64,000 nucleotides of DNA from NCBI GenBank assembly GCA_023512835.1, contig CM042092.1:9700793-9764792 (forward strand), written 5' to 3'. Each line of letters opens with the position of its first letter. Position 1 is the stretch's first letter. Under the pieces are notes generated by a model. It searched no databases and was not told the origin of the DNA. It worked only from the letters and a program-made list of their open reading frames with translations. Position numbers and translations under genes: made by a program. Source of the stretch: Taxillus chinensis (lineage: Eukaryota > Streptophyta > Magnoliopsida > Santalales > Loranthaceae). Below are positions 10,864 to 23,009 of this stretch, in pieces.

Positions 10864-12990
10864 AGTGCCAACTAAAGCAACTGCCAAAACACCTTATGAA
10901 CTTTGGACAGGCAAAAAGCCTAGTCTAAAGCATTTTCACATTTGGGGATGTCCAGTAGGCAAGGCCTTATAGGCCACATGAAAAGAAATTGGACTCCAAA
11001 ACAAGTGAGCGATTACTTTATTGGCTACTCAAACGATCTAGGGGCTATAAGTTTTATGATCCCACACTTCGGTCTATTTTGAGACGGGAACTGCAACATT
11101 CTTTGAGGATGTTGAATTTGGGGGGAGAAATAAGGTTAGAAACATTGTCTTTGAAGAGGAATCAATCTCGATTCCTATTATTGCTTTTGATAATGTATAG
11201 GATTCTTTGCCTATCATTAATCAAGAAGCGAATTCAGATCCTCAACCAGATAATGTTGATCAAAACCCCATTCATGAAGAACAAACTCAACAACCTCAAG
11301 ATCTAGTGCCATTAAGGCGATCCACTAGAGAAAAGAGAAATGCTATTCCGGATGATTATATTGTATTTCTCTTGGAACATGAGGAAACCATAGGAATGAT
11401 GGAAGATGATCCAATCAACTTTCATCAAGTCATGAAAGGTTCCAATTCTCAAAAGTGGATTGATGCCATGAATGAGGAGTATAAGTCTATGCAAGACAAT
11501 AAAGTTTGGGAACTTGTCCCATTACCAGAAGGTGCAAAGCCCATTGGTTGTAAATGAATTTTTAAAACCAAAAGGGATTCGCAGGGTAATGTGGAGAGGT
11601 ATAAGGCTCATCTTGTAGCAAAAGGGTTTACTCAAAAGGAAGGAATTAACTTTAAAGAGACTTTCTCTCCAGTTTCAATGAAAGACTCTTTTAGGACAAT
11701 CATGGCTCTTGTTGCTCATTTTTGACCTTGAGCTTCATCAGATGGATGTCAAAACAGCTTTTCTCAATGGTGACATTGATGAAACGATATATATTGGTGC
11801 AACCAGAAAACTTTGAGTTGGAAGACCCAAAGAATATGGTTTGCAAATTGACAAAATCTATCTATGGACTCAAACAGGCTTCTCGTCAGTGGTATCACAA
11901 ATTTCATCAAGTGATTATCTCGTTTGGTTTTGAGACAAACACTATTGATAATTATGTATATCACAAATTCAGTGGGAGTAAACTTATATTTCTGGTTTTA
12001 TATGTTGATGACATACTGCTTGCCACAAATGATATAGGCATGTTGCATGAAACCAAGAAATTTCTATCAAATAATTTTGAAATGAAAGATCTTGGTGATG
12101 CCTCTTTTGTATTAGGGATCCAAATACAACGAGATCGCTCTCAGGGTATTCTTGGATTATCACAAAAGAGCTATATCAATAAAGTTCTTAAAAGGTTTGG
12201 CATGCGAGACGAGAAACCAGGTGACACCCCTGAGCTAAGGGAGACAAATTTAGTCTCAATCGGTGCCCTAAATTTACTCTTGAAATTAAGGAAATGCAAA
12301 ACATTCCTTATGCATCGGCAATAGGGAGTTTAATGTATGCTCAAGTTTGTACATGTCCAGGATATTGCATATATTGTTGGTATGTTTGGCAGATATTTAA
12401 GCAACCCTGGGATGGATCATTGGAAAGCGACCAAACGGGTTATGAGATATTTGCGAAAAACAAAAGATTACATGCTCACATATAGGAGATCGGATCATTT
12501 AGAGATCATTGGGTATTCGACTCGATTATGTTGGATGTCAAGATAGTAAAAGATCCACTTCAGGCTACATATTTCTATTGGTCGTGGAGCTATATCTTGG
12601 AGGAGTGCCAAACAGGCATTGATAGCTTCTTCTACCATGTAAGCAGAATTTGTAGCATGTTATGAGGCATCCAATTGTGGAATATGGTCACGAAATTTTG
12701 TCACCTGGCAGCGATTCCTGGAGGGCATAGAAAGACCACTCAAACTATATTGTGACAATAAATCTGCAGTCTTATATTCCAATAACAACAGGAGTTCTTC
12801 AAGGTCAAGGCATATTGACATTAAATACCTAGTTGTGAAGGAAAGAGTACAGAGTGGAGAGATATCTATAGAGCATATTGGCACAAACTCCATGATAGCG
12901 GATCCGCTTACAAAAGGATTGCCACCCAAGGTCTTTCATGAGCACACTGCTCATATGGGTGTCATTTTGTGTGAGGATATCATGTTTTAG
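10864..12990 (+). pseudogene. copia reverse transcriptase-RNase H region, inactivated
   Basis: Continuation of pol in changing frames. Visible pieces are the integrase tail (near 10870-10960), a reverse transcriptase start (11207-11557) ended by a TGA where the family has Trp, the YVDD catalytic motif (codons at 12001-12012), and RNase H fragments to the final stop near 12990 (DPLTKGLP near 12900). Breaks seen: stop at 10861, stop near 10968, frame change near 11200, TGA at 11555-11557, frame changes near 11720 and 11805, and further stops from 12322 on. The catalytic motif survives but no continuous protein can be made. Confidence 0.9.
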
Positions 12991-13392
12991 TGAGAGTTTG
13001 TATTATTTGTGTTTTGTTACTCTATGTTTGGTTTTGGACATTTATGTACTTATGGATTTATGAATTTTCTGATCAGAAATAAAGTATTCAGTTCAGTACA
13101 CTCTGTTACATTGTGTTAAGTTTTGATCTCAATTCAGTAGGACCAGTTGGAAATAGACATGTATAGATCACATTGCATGTAATTTCCACGCTATGCATCC
13201 ATGATTGATCTATGTCATTTGGTTATGGTGTTGTATGTGACCATTGATGGGTTTATTCACGCTAAATGTGGCGAAAATCTCTTTGATCCTATAACATCAT
13301 AATTAATGGACGAGATTGTTCAGATACCCTAAGGCTGAGATAGCAATATTTTGGAGCTCATAAAGTTAGGCACATTTATATAGTTACATATA

Positions 13393-13408
13393 TGGCCCAA
13401 TGGGAGAT
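13393..13408 (+). other. polypurine tract of the copia element
   Basis: TGGCCCAATGGGAGAT directly precedes the TG of the 3' LTR. This is the usual copia form of the plus-strand primer, with GGGAGA next to the LTR. Confidence 0.85.
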
Positions 13409-13599
13409 TGTTGGAATAGCAATCCATTTGAGCAGAAATATTAAAGTGTTGTCTTTTTAAAAAGCCTAAATTAAAGTGATCTAATTGAAGATTTTAAATA
13501 AGGCTAAGGGTATACTTGTCATGAAATTATGTGTAGATACCATGCTATTTTTAATTTGATGAGGGGCATTGAAAATTGGAAATACTAAATAATATATAT

Positions 13600-13635
<36 letters not shown>

Positions 13636-13851
13636 GGGTTATGGTCCCCAAATCGCACGACGGCTTATTAGGTCTGTATCCCCATCGACAGAGCTATTGA
13701 GAACAACGGTTCATAGGAGTCGTGCTGATTTGGAAGATCACAACCCGTTGATCAAACTCCAGCGATGGATTTAGGTATGCTTCCGATTTATTGTTTCAAA
13801 TCAAGCAATCTCTAGGCAAATAAAAATCTTGTAGTTTATCAAATTCTAACA
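13409..13851 (+). repeat. 3' LTR of the copia element
   Basis: 443 bases, TG...CA. From about 13636 to the end it matches the 5' LTR with only a handful of substitutions. Upstream of the TATA region it has many substitutions and indels and a large AT expansion. It keeps the ATG-plus-donor arrangement (ATGGATTTAG followed by GTATGC near 13765). Confidence 0.95.
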
Positions 13852-13856
13852 GTTTT

Positions 13857-14273
13857 GTCAGGTAAAGTGATTTTTGATGAAAAGGAATAACACTGATGAG
13901 CTCTGTTGGTGTGAGCTATAATTAGGTTTTTTCTAATCTTATATATACGCACATGTATTCTCTCAATGCAAAAATACTTCATTCTTTTTCTACTTTTATA
14001 ACTACGAAGCTAGCCAAAAGCACACAACCCATTGATTGATTACCATTGTAAGCTCTAGTCAGGCTACACGCGAGGGTTTTACCATTCCAGCTGCCAGCCA
14101 TGAGTAAGAGCCGAGTTTATGTATTGACATGAGCCATTTCTATCTTTTGCATTCTATCGGACGCTAGATGAATGGGTATACGAGAGCAGCTTAGCCGTAA
14201 AAAAACTAAAGGTGGCCAAAAGGTTTCTTTTAAATACATAAAATTTTATATTTATATTATTATATTTATTTAC
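13857..14273. other. intergenic between copia element and assembly gap
   Basis: About 400 bases without a recognisable gene or repeat. The sequence becomes AT-rich just before the gap. Confidence 0.5.
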
Positions 14274-14773
14274 NNNNNNNNNNNNNNNNNNNNNNNNNNN
14301 NNNNNNNNNNNNNNNNNNNNNNNNNNNNNNNNNNNNNNNNNNNNNNNNNNNNNNNNNNNNNNNNNNNNNNNNNNNNNNNNNNNNNNNNNNNNNNNNNNNN
14401 NNNNNNNNNNNNNNNNNNNNNNNNNNNNNNNNNNNNNNNNNNNNNNNNNNNNNNNNNNNNNNNNNNNNNNNNNNNNNNNNNNNNNNNNNNNNNNNNNNNN
14501 NNNNNNNNNNNNNNNNNNNNNNNNNNNNNNNNNNNNNNNNNNNNNNNNNNNNNNNNNNNNNNNNNNNNNNNNNNNNNNNNNNNNNNNNNNNNNNNNNNNN
14601 NNNNNNNNNNNNNNNNNNNNNNNNNNNNNNNNNNNNNNNNNNNNNNNNNNNNNNNNNNNNNNNNNNNNNNNNNNNNNNNNNNNNNNNNNNNNNNNNNNNN
14701 NNNNNNNNNNNNNNNNNNNNNNNNNNNNNNNNNNNNNNNNNNNNNNNNNNNNNNNNNNNNNNNNNNNNNNNNN
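14274..14773. other. assembly gap (500 N)
   Basis: Exactly 500 unknown bases, a conventional placeholder size, so the true length may differ. Open frames that seem to cross it are artefacts. Confidence 1.
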
Positions 14774-14806
14774 GGGGAACATGAGAAGCTGCCAAAAGAG
14801 AGATGA

Positions 14807-14920
14807 GAAGAAGAGGTTGAAGATGCCACACTGGAAAAAAGTTTCAAAGCATCGAATCACATAGCTAGATCTGTAACGCCAAAGAAGTCTCATCGTGGAA
14901 TGAAGAAACTGAAAGTCTAA
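14807..14920 (+). other. possible C-terminal exon of an unknown gene after the gap
   Basis: An open stretch of 37 codons follows a TGA at 14804-14806 and ends in TAA at 14918-14920. It reads as an acidic start (EEEVEDATLE) followed by a basic end (TPKKSHRGMKKLKV), plausible for a nuclear protein tail. If real, its upstream exons lie in the gap or before it, and an acceptor AG near 14800-14812 would be used. No family is recognised, and chance is a serious alternative. Confidence 0.2.
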
Positions 14921-17377
14921 CAAACTGAGATATGTATTTTTTCTTGAATCGTTAATTGTGGTAGAGTCCTAATACAACAAATTTGGTGCTAAAGCCAGGC
15001 TTATTATGGCGAATCATGCTTTATATGTGTCTGTAGGTGTTGTTGTAAATTTGATTTGTGAGAGGCATAGGTGATTTGTCACATGTCTATTATGCTCGTA
15101 TGTCTTGATTTAGCAAATTCGTACTTGATTTGTGGTCATTGTGTGTGAGTTTTGATCTTAAGATTGTGGGCTTTGTTGATCTAATCTTGGCTGATCTGCA
15201 CTCAAAATCAAAAATTGCCCATTTGGATGAAACTCTGCACATGACAACGGAGTTATAACGTTATAGTAAACCGATAGCAAAATTATTAATTAAAAAGAGG
15301 CCAAAAGGGCGTGGTAGGATAAGCTTAATGACAGTAAGAAATTAACTCTCTCGAAAACATAAAAAACCCAAAGGTAATTCAATAGCTCATATAAATGTTC
15401 ACTAAAAACATTCCAACGGTCAAATCTCATAAACACATATGCCACCTTTTTGCATGAACAATATCAACAATGAGTTTCTATGCTTCAATTTGCTCTTTGT
15501 TCATATCCCAAGCGTATTGGGATATCCATAAGCATGACAAAGGATCAATTAGACATTACCAATGTGCTTGGTAAGGTAGGTAGGAATAAGGGTGAAATGA
15601 TAAAAGATTAAAAATGTATGGAAATAAAAAAGGTGGAAAGAAAATGATAGTTGGTAATGAATAGAAAAGAAGTAGAAAAAAAATTATTATATATATTGCC
15701 GATTTTATACTTGGTTGTTAAAAATTAGATGAAGTGACTGAGGGTTGTATTGGAAATAAGAGGTATTATATGTTTTTTCCATCATTTCATGCCAATATTG
15801 GTGAAGAAAAATTGCACGTGTTTTGATGATATTTTCTGCCTTTTCTGTTTTGTTTCTATACTTATCAAGCATCAGAAATAATGTTTTTCATAGATTTTCC
15901 TGAAATTCTCTCACTTTCCATAATAACCGTGTACATGTGAAATACTTTATATTCATCAAATATATTAAAATATATTAAAAATTATAAATTAATAAATATA
16001 CATCGTTGTCATTCAACAACGTACACTCAACAGTCACCATTTGTAAGTAGCAAAACTATTCCTACCTAATTCAATCTCATCCCAAGCATTGTCATGGGAT
16101 GTCGATCGGGAATTGTTGTGAAGGGCAGAGACTGGAGAGGTTGTCGTAGGAGCTTGTATCACCAATAGAAACTAGAAAGCAATCAAATTTTAAAATCAGA
16201 CTATTCGTAATAAAATATCTTGATTGTTGAAATCTTTAGAGTAATGATAAATTTTAAAAATAATCAGGTAATTTTTTTTATTGTTTCTCTTTATTTTTAT
16301 TTTTAGATTTTCCTCTTTTAAACTGGTAATTTATTTACCAAAAATACAAGCTTTACAAAAAAAGAAAGTAAACTAGTAATATTAATTCGGACAAAATAGA
16401 ATGTTAAATCTCATTTTCAACATCTAACTCAAATGTTAGAAATGAAAATTTGACATTAAGTATATTAATTAATGTGAAATTTAAAACTTAGATGTTAATT
16501 TCAACACTAAGTCAATTATTAGATTGAACCTCAATTTTTTTTAAAAAATATTTGTAGGGTTGATTTGTTAATTAAATTTACAATAGAAAAATTATAAACA
16601 AAGTTTCAACACATGCAAAACATAATTTGGATTATTATTATTTATTTTACATTGGTCAATTAAATCTACAATAAAAAATCCTAAACAAAAGTCTTAATTA
16701 AGAAGTTAATTTGAATATATCATGAAAAGAAATTATATATTGGTAGGTATTAAGGTTGAAAAATTCATGAATCCCTGACCTACAATGTCTTGGAGCTCCA
16801 TATATGAGGTGACAATTTGATGTGAATAAGAAAGATGTCAAAATGGTCGCCACCTATCAACTTTGCTGATCATTTGAGTATGGCCCTTCCCAGTGACAAA
16901 TCAATGGTCAATTTTTAAGACCTTAAAAAACAGATGAAGTGAAGCGAGGACATTAGGTAGGTGGTGGCTAGGTGCAGATAACCTTTTTTTTTATTGCTTT
17001 TACAAATATATTATTTCTGCTTGGATAAAAGGGAGTCCAATTTTATAAATGCTAGCTGTGAACTCACTTAATATAACTAGCTAATTTCGTTAACGGTTTT
17101 TCTTTTTCTTTTTTCAATGACAAAAGGCAGAGGAAATACATTGAAGAAGGAAAAGAATCAGCTGTGAAAATGCGATTACAGCCGACAAAAATAAAGTTCA
17201 TGCTGTCGCACCGCACACATACATAACCATAAGAGTTTTCCATCAAATATCTTGCTAAAGAAGGCTAGGGTATATATATATATATACGTAACTCAAAGAA
17301 ATTGTAATTCTGTGAGACTTCCCATGAGACACAATGTCCAACTTATCATCTATCTAGCCCCTAGGGGCTAGGGCACC
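14921..17377. other. intergenic, AT-rich
   Basis: No gene recognised. A possible inverted pair (TGCTTGG...TAGGTAGGAATA near 15568 and its complement near 16057-16090) suggests an old hAT-like MITE, but the ends and target duplication are unclear. The remainder is AT-rich without coding signal. Confidence 0.45.
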
Positions 17378-17380
17378 TAA

Positions 17381-18408
17381 GAGCCTTCACAATGTGCTAA
17401 TTAAAGTTAAAACTTAGCTTAAAAAAAATAAAATTTTAAATACAACCCATAACAACAGCCTATATATTCACTTAGCCAAATATAACTATTCCCAACAGCT
17501 CGCCAAATACTTTGATTTTTTTTGTTCCTTTCCTTGTCGCCAAAAACTGGTCCTGTCCCAACACCTCACATGCATCACAAGTCGTATTTGAATCAATGGC
17601 GATCGTGACTCACTAAGTCCGCGCGATGGGTCGCAACTCATCGCCTGGGATCGATGACTTGGTCGATCTGTGTCAAGAAGGATTGAAACTGGTTTGGCTT
17701 AATTTGGACCACCCCTTTTTCCGGCGATAAGGACGCGTCAATTTCGGTGGTGATCGATGAAGAAAAAGCGAGAGGAGATCAGTAAAAACAGTTTGAGGAA
17801 TCTGTTGAATCAGATGTCGTCTGGGATGTTCGTCGTCCATTTCGTCCGTCTTCGCCCCCTCTACTCCCCTCATCCCTGTCCTCGCCTGATCACTCGCCAT
17901 CCATGAGTCCCCGCCTTGACGCCTTTCTTCTGATCGATCGTGCTGAAATAAATTCATATTTTATGAAGATAGCTAAATTTTATAATGACAACGTATGTTT
18001 TAAGATATTATATTCCTGCTATATATTGATAGTTACTTAGCCACTCAACCATAGTGTTTAAGTCATTTTGATGGATGTAGCGTAAAAATTTAAAGATATT
18101 TAAAAAATTATATGCATAAGGCCCTTCATATATATTTCTATATAATAAATTATATTTTAATTTTTTATTTAATATTTTTTTAATATCATCTATTTATTAT
18201 AACTAATTAAAAATACACTCCTAACAAGAAATATATTTAAAAATAATTTGAAGGATGAATAGTAATCCTTCAAATATGGAGATTCTTTTTTCGATCTCTA
18301 TTTTTATTCTCTAAATTTTAGAATTTGAAGGACCTGATGTAGGGTATTTTTTTTTAAATTTAAAATTTTATCTAAATTTTAAAGTTTAAAGGACCTAATG
18401 GGATGCCC
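17381..18408. mobile_element. Tourist-like element A with GC-rich core
   Basis: Left end GAGCCTTCACAATG and right end, read inverted, GGGCATCCCATTAGG, flanked by TAA on both sides (17378-17380 and 18409-18411). Short GAGCAT-like ends with a 3-bp TTA/TAA duplication are the mark of PIF/Harbinger-type Tourist elements. The arms are AT-rich. The middle (about 17580-17940) is GC-rich and carries an unexplained 94-codon minus-strand open frame at 17673-17957. No transposase is visible, so it is non-autonomous. The inner right arm may contain a further repeat. Confidence 0.55.
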
Positions 18409-18444
18409 TAATGACTCAGTTTAATTAGTAGTGTTGTGTTTAGT

Positions 18445-19679
18445 TGTCTACGCCCCAATTCCCGAAACCCAGGTTTGTTTTATTTTTTTTTTTTAAGGGA
18501 AAAAAAAATTTTTATAAGGAATTACGGGAACCGACTTCCCCACACCCATTCCAGGTGAAATAATTGATATTTTACTGATTGGCTGTAATTGCTGACAACC
18601 AGCGGGGTAGCATCTTAAATCATCTATGGTCCAAATAAATACATGCAGTTAACCATAAATTAAACAAAGGATTTATCAACAATTTAATGAATTGGATCAA
18701 CACCCATAAGCCAAGTAACATGGTCCGTTTATCCTTATGTTAAAAAGCTAACATCTGAGGGGCCACTTTTAGTTCGGAGAAAATTATAAATAATAGAAAA
18801 TAGGAAAATTCTATAGAACAGGACACACGTCATCCTACTCAGAAGGTGTCCGCCTGTTCCCGCTCCAGCAATATGGCTCCAAAGTTCAACCCTCTACCCA
18901 ACTCTAGGTAATAAGAAATAAAGATCAAGAATGAGGCTTTAATCGATGTAACAGTGATCCCATTTTTGTTTCACTTACTATATAAATTCCTAAATAGACA
19001 TATGACCTTAGCTGTTCTTTGCCAATGTAGTGTCAAATCCTATCATAATGAAATTTCATTAAGATCATAAATAAGTCATTACGTCTCATTCATCTTTCCA
19101 CGGATTCCTACCAACTCTCAGGAATTTAGAAACTTACTTTGTTAGCCATAAGTGGGACCTGGGTGTCCTTTATCAACTGAAGAACCCGCATCAAGGGGGA
19201 CTTTGGACCATTAATTGCCTGGACACATTTTTGACCAATTCAAGGCCTTACGTATATAGTGGGACCCGTCTAGCCCATTTACGCAAACCGAGCTATTTTT
19301 AATCAGCCTTCTTCATGACAATTATCCACACTCCCAATTAATCGACATCAATTTAAACACCAGGTTTCATTCTTTCTTAATCAATAAACAGGTTTTCCAG
19401 GAGATCAAAACTTAGTTAGGAACGTTCTTACAAGCATTAAAATCACCAATCCAATCATTACAAGCCATATTGGTTATTTGTATACGTATACGTGTATGTT
19501 CATTTATACGAATTCGGTAAACCAGATAATAAATTTAAGTTCCAAATGTAGCATGGAAATATTTTAATTATGCACTTATAATAACACCATCAATATTCGA
19601 CATAATTAATATTTAAATGCCAAGTAAAAGTCAAAGGTGTCAAATACATCTTAAAATAACACAAACAGCCCTTTTTCTC

Positions 19680-19745
<66 letters not shown>

Positions 19746-20034
19746 ATATATACCCCCTTTGTTTTTTTTTTGTTTTTTTTTTAATTAAAGAAACCAGCCC
19801 ACTTGGGCCAGCGGTCACGCCAGGCCCACTTGCCAAGGACGACCGTGGCCCGATCCTCGTCCTCCACGCACGCGGGTCGTGAGTGCTCGACCATGGGCGG
19901 CCGGCTCGCCCCATCTCCATCTCTGTTTCTTCGCCGGATCGCGGGCGCACGGCAAACCCACGCGGGCGGTCGCCCCGTCTTTCGTTGCGTGCGGATGAGC
20001 GGCCAACGACCCGCGGGAGGGGATCCGTGCGCCG

Positions 20035-20080
<46 letters not shown>

Positions 20081-20829
20081 CGGCGCGCGGAGGATCCGTC
20101 CTCGCCTTGCCGTCGCGCGTACTGGGTACAACAACTCTTGCGTCGGTTGAAGTCGTCTGCGAAGTGCCGCCCATGCCGCCGCTTGACAGCCCCATCCGAC
20201 GGTGCTTTCGCACCCATGACACGACGCAAGCACAAAACTCGAGATACAATATCGAGTAACAAAATTGAACATGTGTTTGAACCCGTAAAGAATTAAGATA
20301 CTAGTTCTTTCCGAGTGCTTAACAATGAGGTAACGACGATCAAGAACACCTACCTGATTTATAGCCTTGAATGATCAACTCGACGTTTGCTTCAAATCTC
20401 GTTGCTCCAAACCTGTGCTCCCCCTATAGCGCAGCGCGCACCCACCAAAAATAGGGTTTCTACCCTAGTTCCTCCTATTTATACTACCTTAACAATAATT
20501 ATAATAATAATAATAATAGGAATAATAATAATAATATTAATAATTATCAATAAAAATATTGCATTAATAATTAATACTAGCAATATTAACAAGGTCTTTA
20601 TATTTAATGCTTGGGTTAATAATAAACCCAATAACCGCAATAAACGCAACATTAATTATTAGTATTATCATTATTAAAAACAGCATACATTAAAATAATC
20701 ATAATAATATATAATAACAACTCTAACCTATTTAAATCACTAAACAATAGTAATGATCCAAATTACTATTTTGTTTTGAAACGCTAACCGGGCCTAACTT
20801 CCGACCTCCATCCGATACGGGTCCTTACA
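18445..20829 (-). mobile_element. solo LTR of a gypsy-type retrotransposon
   Basis: On the minus strand it starts TGTAAGGACCCGTATCGG and ends GGGAATTGGGGCGTAGACA, typical gypsy LTR ends. It is flanked by TTAGT on both sides (18440-18444 and 20830-20834). A TATAAATAGGAGG box (complement of 20471-20483) fits a minus-strand promoter about 350 bases in. There are no internal genes, so it looks like a solo LTR, unusually long at 2385 bases. It contains an (AT)n tract (19680-19752) and a GC-rich block (19795-20230) with a CT microsatellite, which produces chance open frames. Bases 18565-19330 are repeated outside it (see 20835-21985). Confidence 0.6.
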
Positions 20830-20834
20830 TTAGT

Positions 20835-21985
20835 TATGCTATTTTTTTTTTATGAAATTAAACACGTGAGTATGCGATAAATTATGATTTTAAAAGTAGA
20901 TAACAAAATTTGATAATAAAAAATTACTGTAAATATTTTAAAAAATACAAATATATCTAATTTTTAAATTTAAAACTTACATATTAATTTATTTTATTTT
21001 TAAATAAAATTAATATTGATATTTTACTAAATTTTCGTAGTAATTGCTGACTAAAAAAGTAACTCTTAAATTATTTATATTTTTCTAAATTATAAATAAA
21101 TAGAAAAAAATTATAAGTTTTTTAAACAAAGGATTTATCAAACGAATTTAAATGATTTGGTGGATTAATGTTTGTCCAAGTAAGCTGCCCCATTTATTTT
21201 TATTTTTTTAAAAAGCTAACAAATCTAAATATATGCCATTTTTTTTACTTCGTATGTTTTATCATTTGATGCCATGTACACGAAAGGTATAAAGGAAAGT
21301 GAAGTTCACGGGGCCTAGCCTAGCTAGTAAGTAGTAACCCTGCCCATCGGAACTCTCCCAGGGAAGGACCACACGTCCATCCACCTCCAGTAATCTCCTC
21401 GATCGCCTTTGTTTTTCCCCTCTCCAGCAATTAATTATCTATAAAGTATCAAAACCATCTACTCGCCAATGGGCCATCCTAGCTTGCACTAAGCTTAATT
21501 AAAAATCAAGAATAAATCTTTTAATTTTTGATGTAACAAAATTAATTAAATACATTTTTTTTTTCACTTAAGGCGAATCACTTATCAAAATAAAAAACAA
21601 AAATATCACCTTAGCTTCTTCTTTAACAAAATATTTGTTAACTCATATTTTATGTTAATACATCATTAACAACAACAAAGAGTGATGAGAAAAATGTTTA
21701 CATGAACGATTCATATATATCATGTTTAACATTTAATGCAACTATACTGTAATAAAGAAATGTCATTAATTTTGCGAGAAAAGAATAAGGAGTTTAATTG
21801 GTATATCAACTGAAGAATAGGAGTTCAAGGGCTAAATTGGAAACAAAATTAATATAACCTGGACTAACAATATTTTCGACCAATTCAAGAAGCCTATACG
21901 TATATAGTAGGGGCAAAGTCTAGCCCATTTACGTACAAAGCCGCGCATTTTAATTTTTAATGCGAGCCTGCTGCCATTCATGTTT
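20835..21985. repeat. diverged second copy of part of the solo LTR
   Basis: Sequence from about 21010 to 21980 runs in parallel with 18560-19330, inside the solo LTR. Shared blocks include TTAAACAAAGGATTTATCAA, AAAAAGCTAACA and TCTAGCCCATTTACG, in the same order and orientation with indels between. It probably represents an older LTR fragment of the same family lying next to the insertion site. No gene is seen. Confidence 0.6.
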
Positions 21986-22218
21986 AAAATTAGCTAGAAC
22001 TAAATTAGATGATAGTTTTTATTATTGTAATTAAAAGTTTTTCTTTCTTTCTTTTCTTTCTTTTTTGGTAGGTTTTATAGTTGAGACTTCAGAGTTTGTT
22101 CTTACCGTTATTTTTTGTGATTGTTTTTGTTTTTGTTTTTAAATAACTTACGAGTAAGAGATAATAAATAAAGAAAACAACATTTCAATACATATATATA
22201 TATAGTTCAAATTAAATA

Positions 22219-22259
<41 letters not shown>

Positions 22260-23009
22260 AATTGGGGAGAATCACAGTTTAGAAAATCAATAATATTATA
22301 AAAACTGATAGAATGGTATTTTAAAAATTAATAGAACGACTGCGATGAAAATTATATTTAATTTTATCTATTAATGTCCGACATAATTATTTTTATTTTA
22401 TGAGCAGCACAAATTATGAGTAAATTAGATATTTTTCAATGGATGTGTCGTATATCTAGCTTAAATCCATTATAATGTTAATATTGGATATGAGCCATGT
22501 TCCAATTCCAAATGATGTTAAATCTATTATAAATATATATTACTAGGTATAAGTTTTATATTCAAATAATTATTTAATTTGTATCTTAGATTTTAAACAC
22601 TTTGAATTTGATAATTTTTGTTGAATCGAAGATAAATATAATTAAAGAAGAACAAAACCCGCCACAAAAGAAAAGCGCTTCAAAGCACAGCAAGACCCGC
22701 AACTTGCCAAAGGAACAAACCATGTGGCCAAATACAATACAAACCTCGTTGACCAATGGACACACGGAACTTGCACAAGCAACTCGTATATATCGTCTAA
22801 CCTTGCAATAAGGTTTGACCGATACCGGATTAGTATTTGCCATTTCTAACAAAATATAAATTTAATATTACTAGAATATATCTAAATAAAAATAAATCAC
22901 TCAATTTAAATTATAAAATAATTTGTATACACTTACAATGAAACTAACATTCAGAATATAAAATTAATTTTATATATCAACATAAACTATAAGAATTTTG
23001 TCTTAAGAA
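21986..23009. other. intergenic, AT-rich
   Basis: No gene. It contains (TA)n microsatellites near 22192-22203 and 22217-22257. A GC-richer patch near 22660-22800 holds short open frames of no recognised family. Confidence 0.5.

Larger units (their letters stand above)
7297..13851 (+). mobile_element. full-length copia LTR retrotransposon, degenerate
   Basis: Complete Ty1/copia structure. 5' LTR 7297-7722 and 3' LTR 13409-13851 both begin TGTTGGAAT and end ATTCTAACA. The flanking target duplication is GTTTT (7292-7296 and 13852-13856). The primer binding site follows the 5' LTR and a polypurine tract precedes the 3' LTR. Domain order is gag, protease, integrase, reverse transcriptase, RNase H, which defines copia. 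The gag-protease-integrase part is open, but the rest of pol has several stops and frame breaks, so this copy cannot make a complete polyprotein. Perfect target duplications show it inserted here as one unit. Confidence 0.97.

Noticed and set aside
14154..14923. Open frames of 190-230 codons across the gap
   Set aside because: They consist mostly of unknown residues from the 500 N and have no coding meaning.
17673..17957. 94-codon minus-strand open frame
   Set aside because: It lies in the core of Tourist-like element A and has no recognised domain or splice context. It was kept only as part of that element.
19738..20296. Several overlapping open frames of 115-174 codons on both strands
   Set aside because: They arise from a GC-rich, CT-repeat-containing block inside the solo LTR and match no protein family; Arg-Glu and Ser-Leu runs are microsatellite translations.
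22705..22714. TGCCAAAGGA, identical to the first ten bases of miR399
   Set aside because: The remaining bases do not match miR399 or a full target or mimic site, and no hairpin was seen. A ten-base match is compatible with chance given many known miRNAs.
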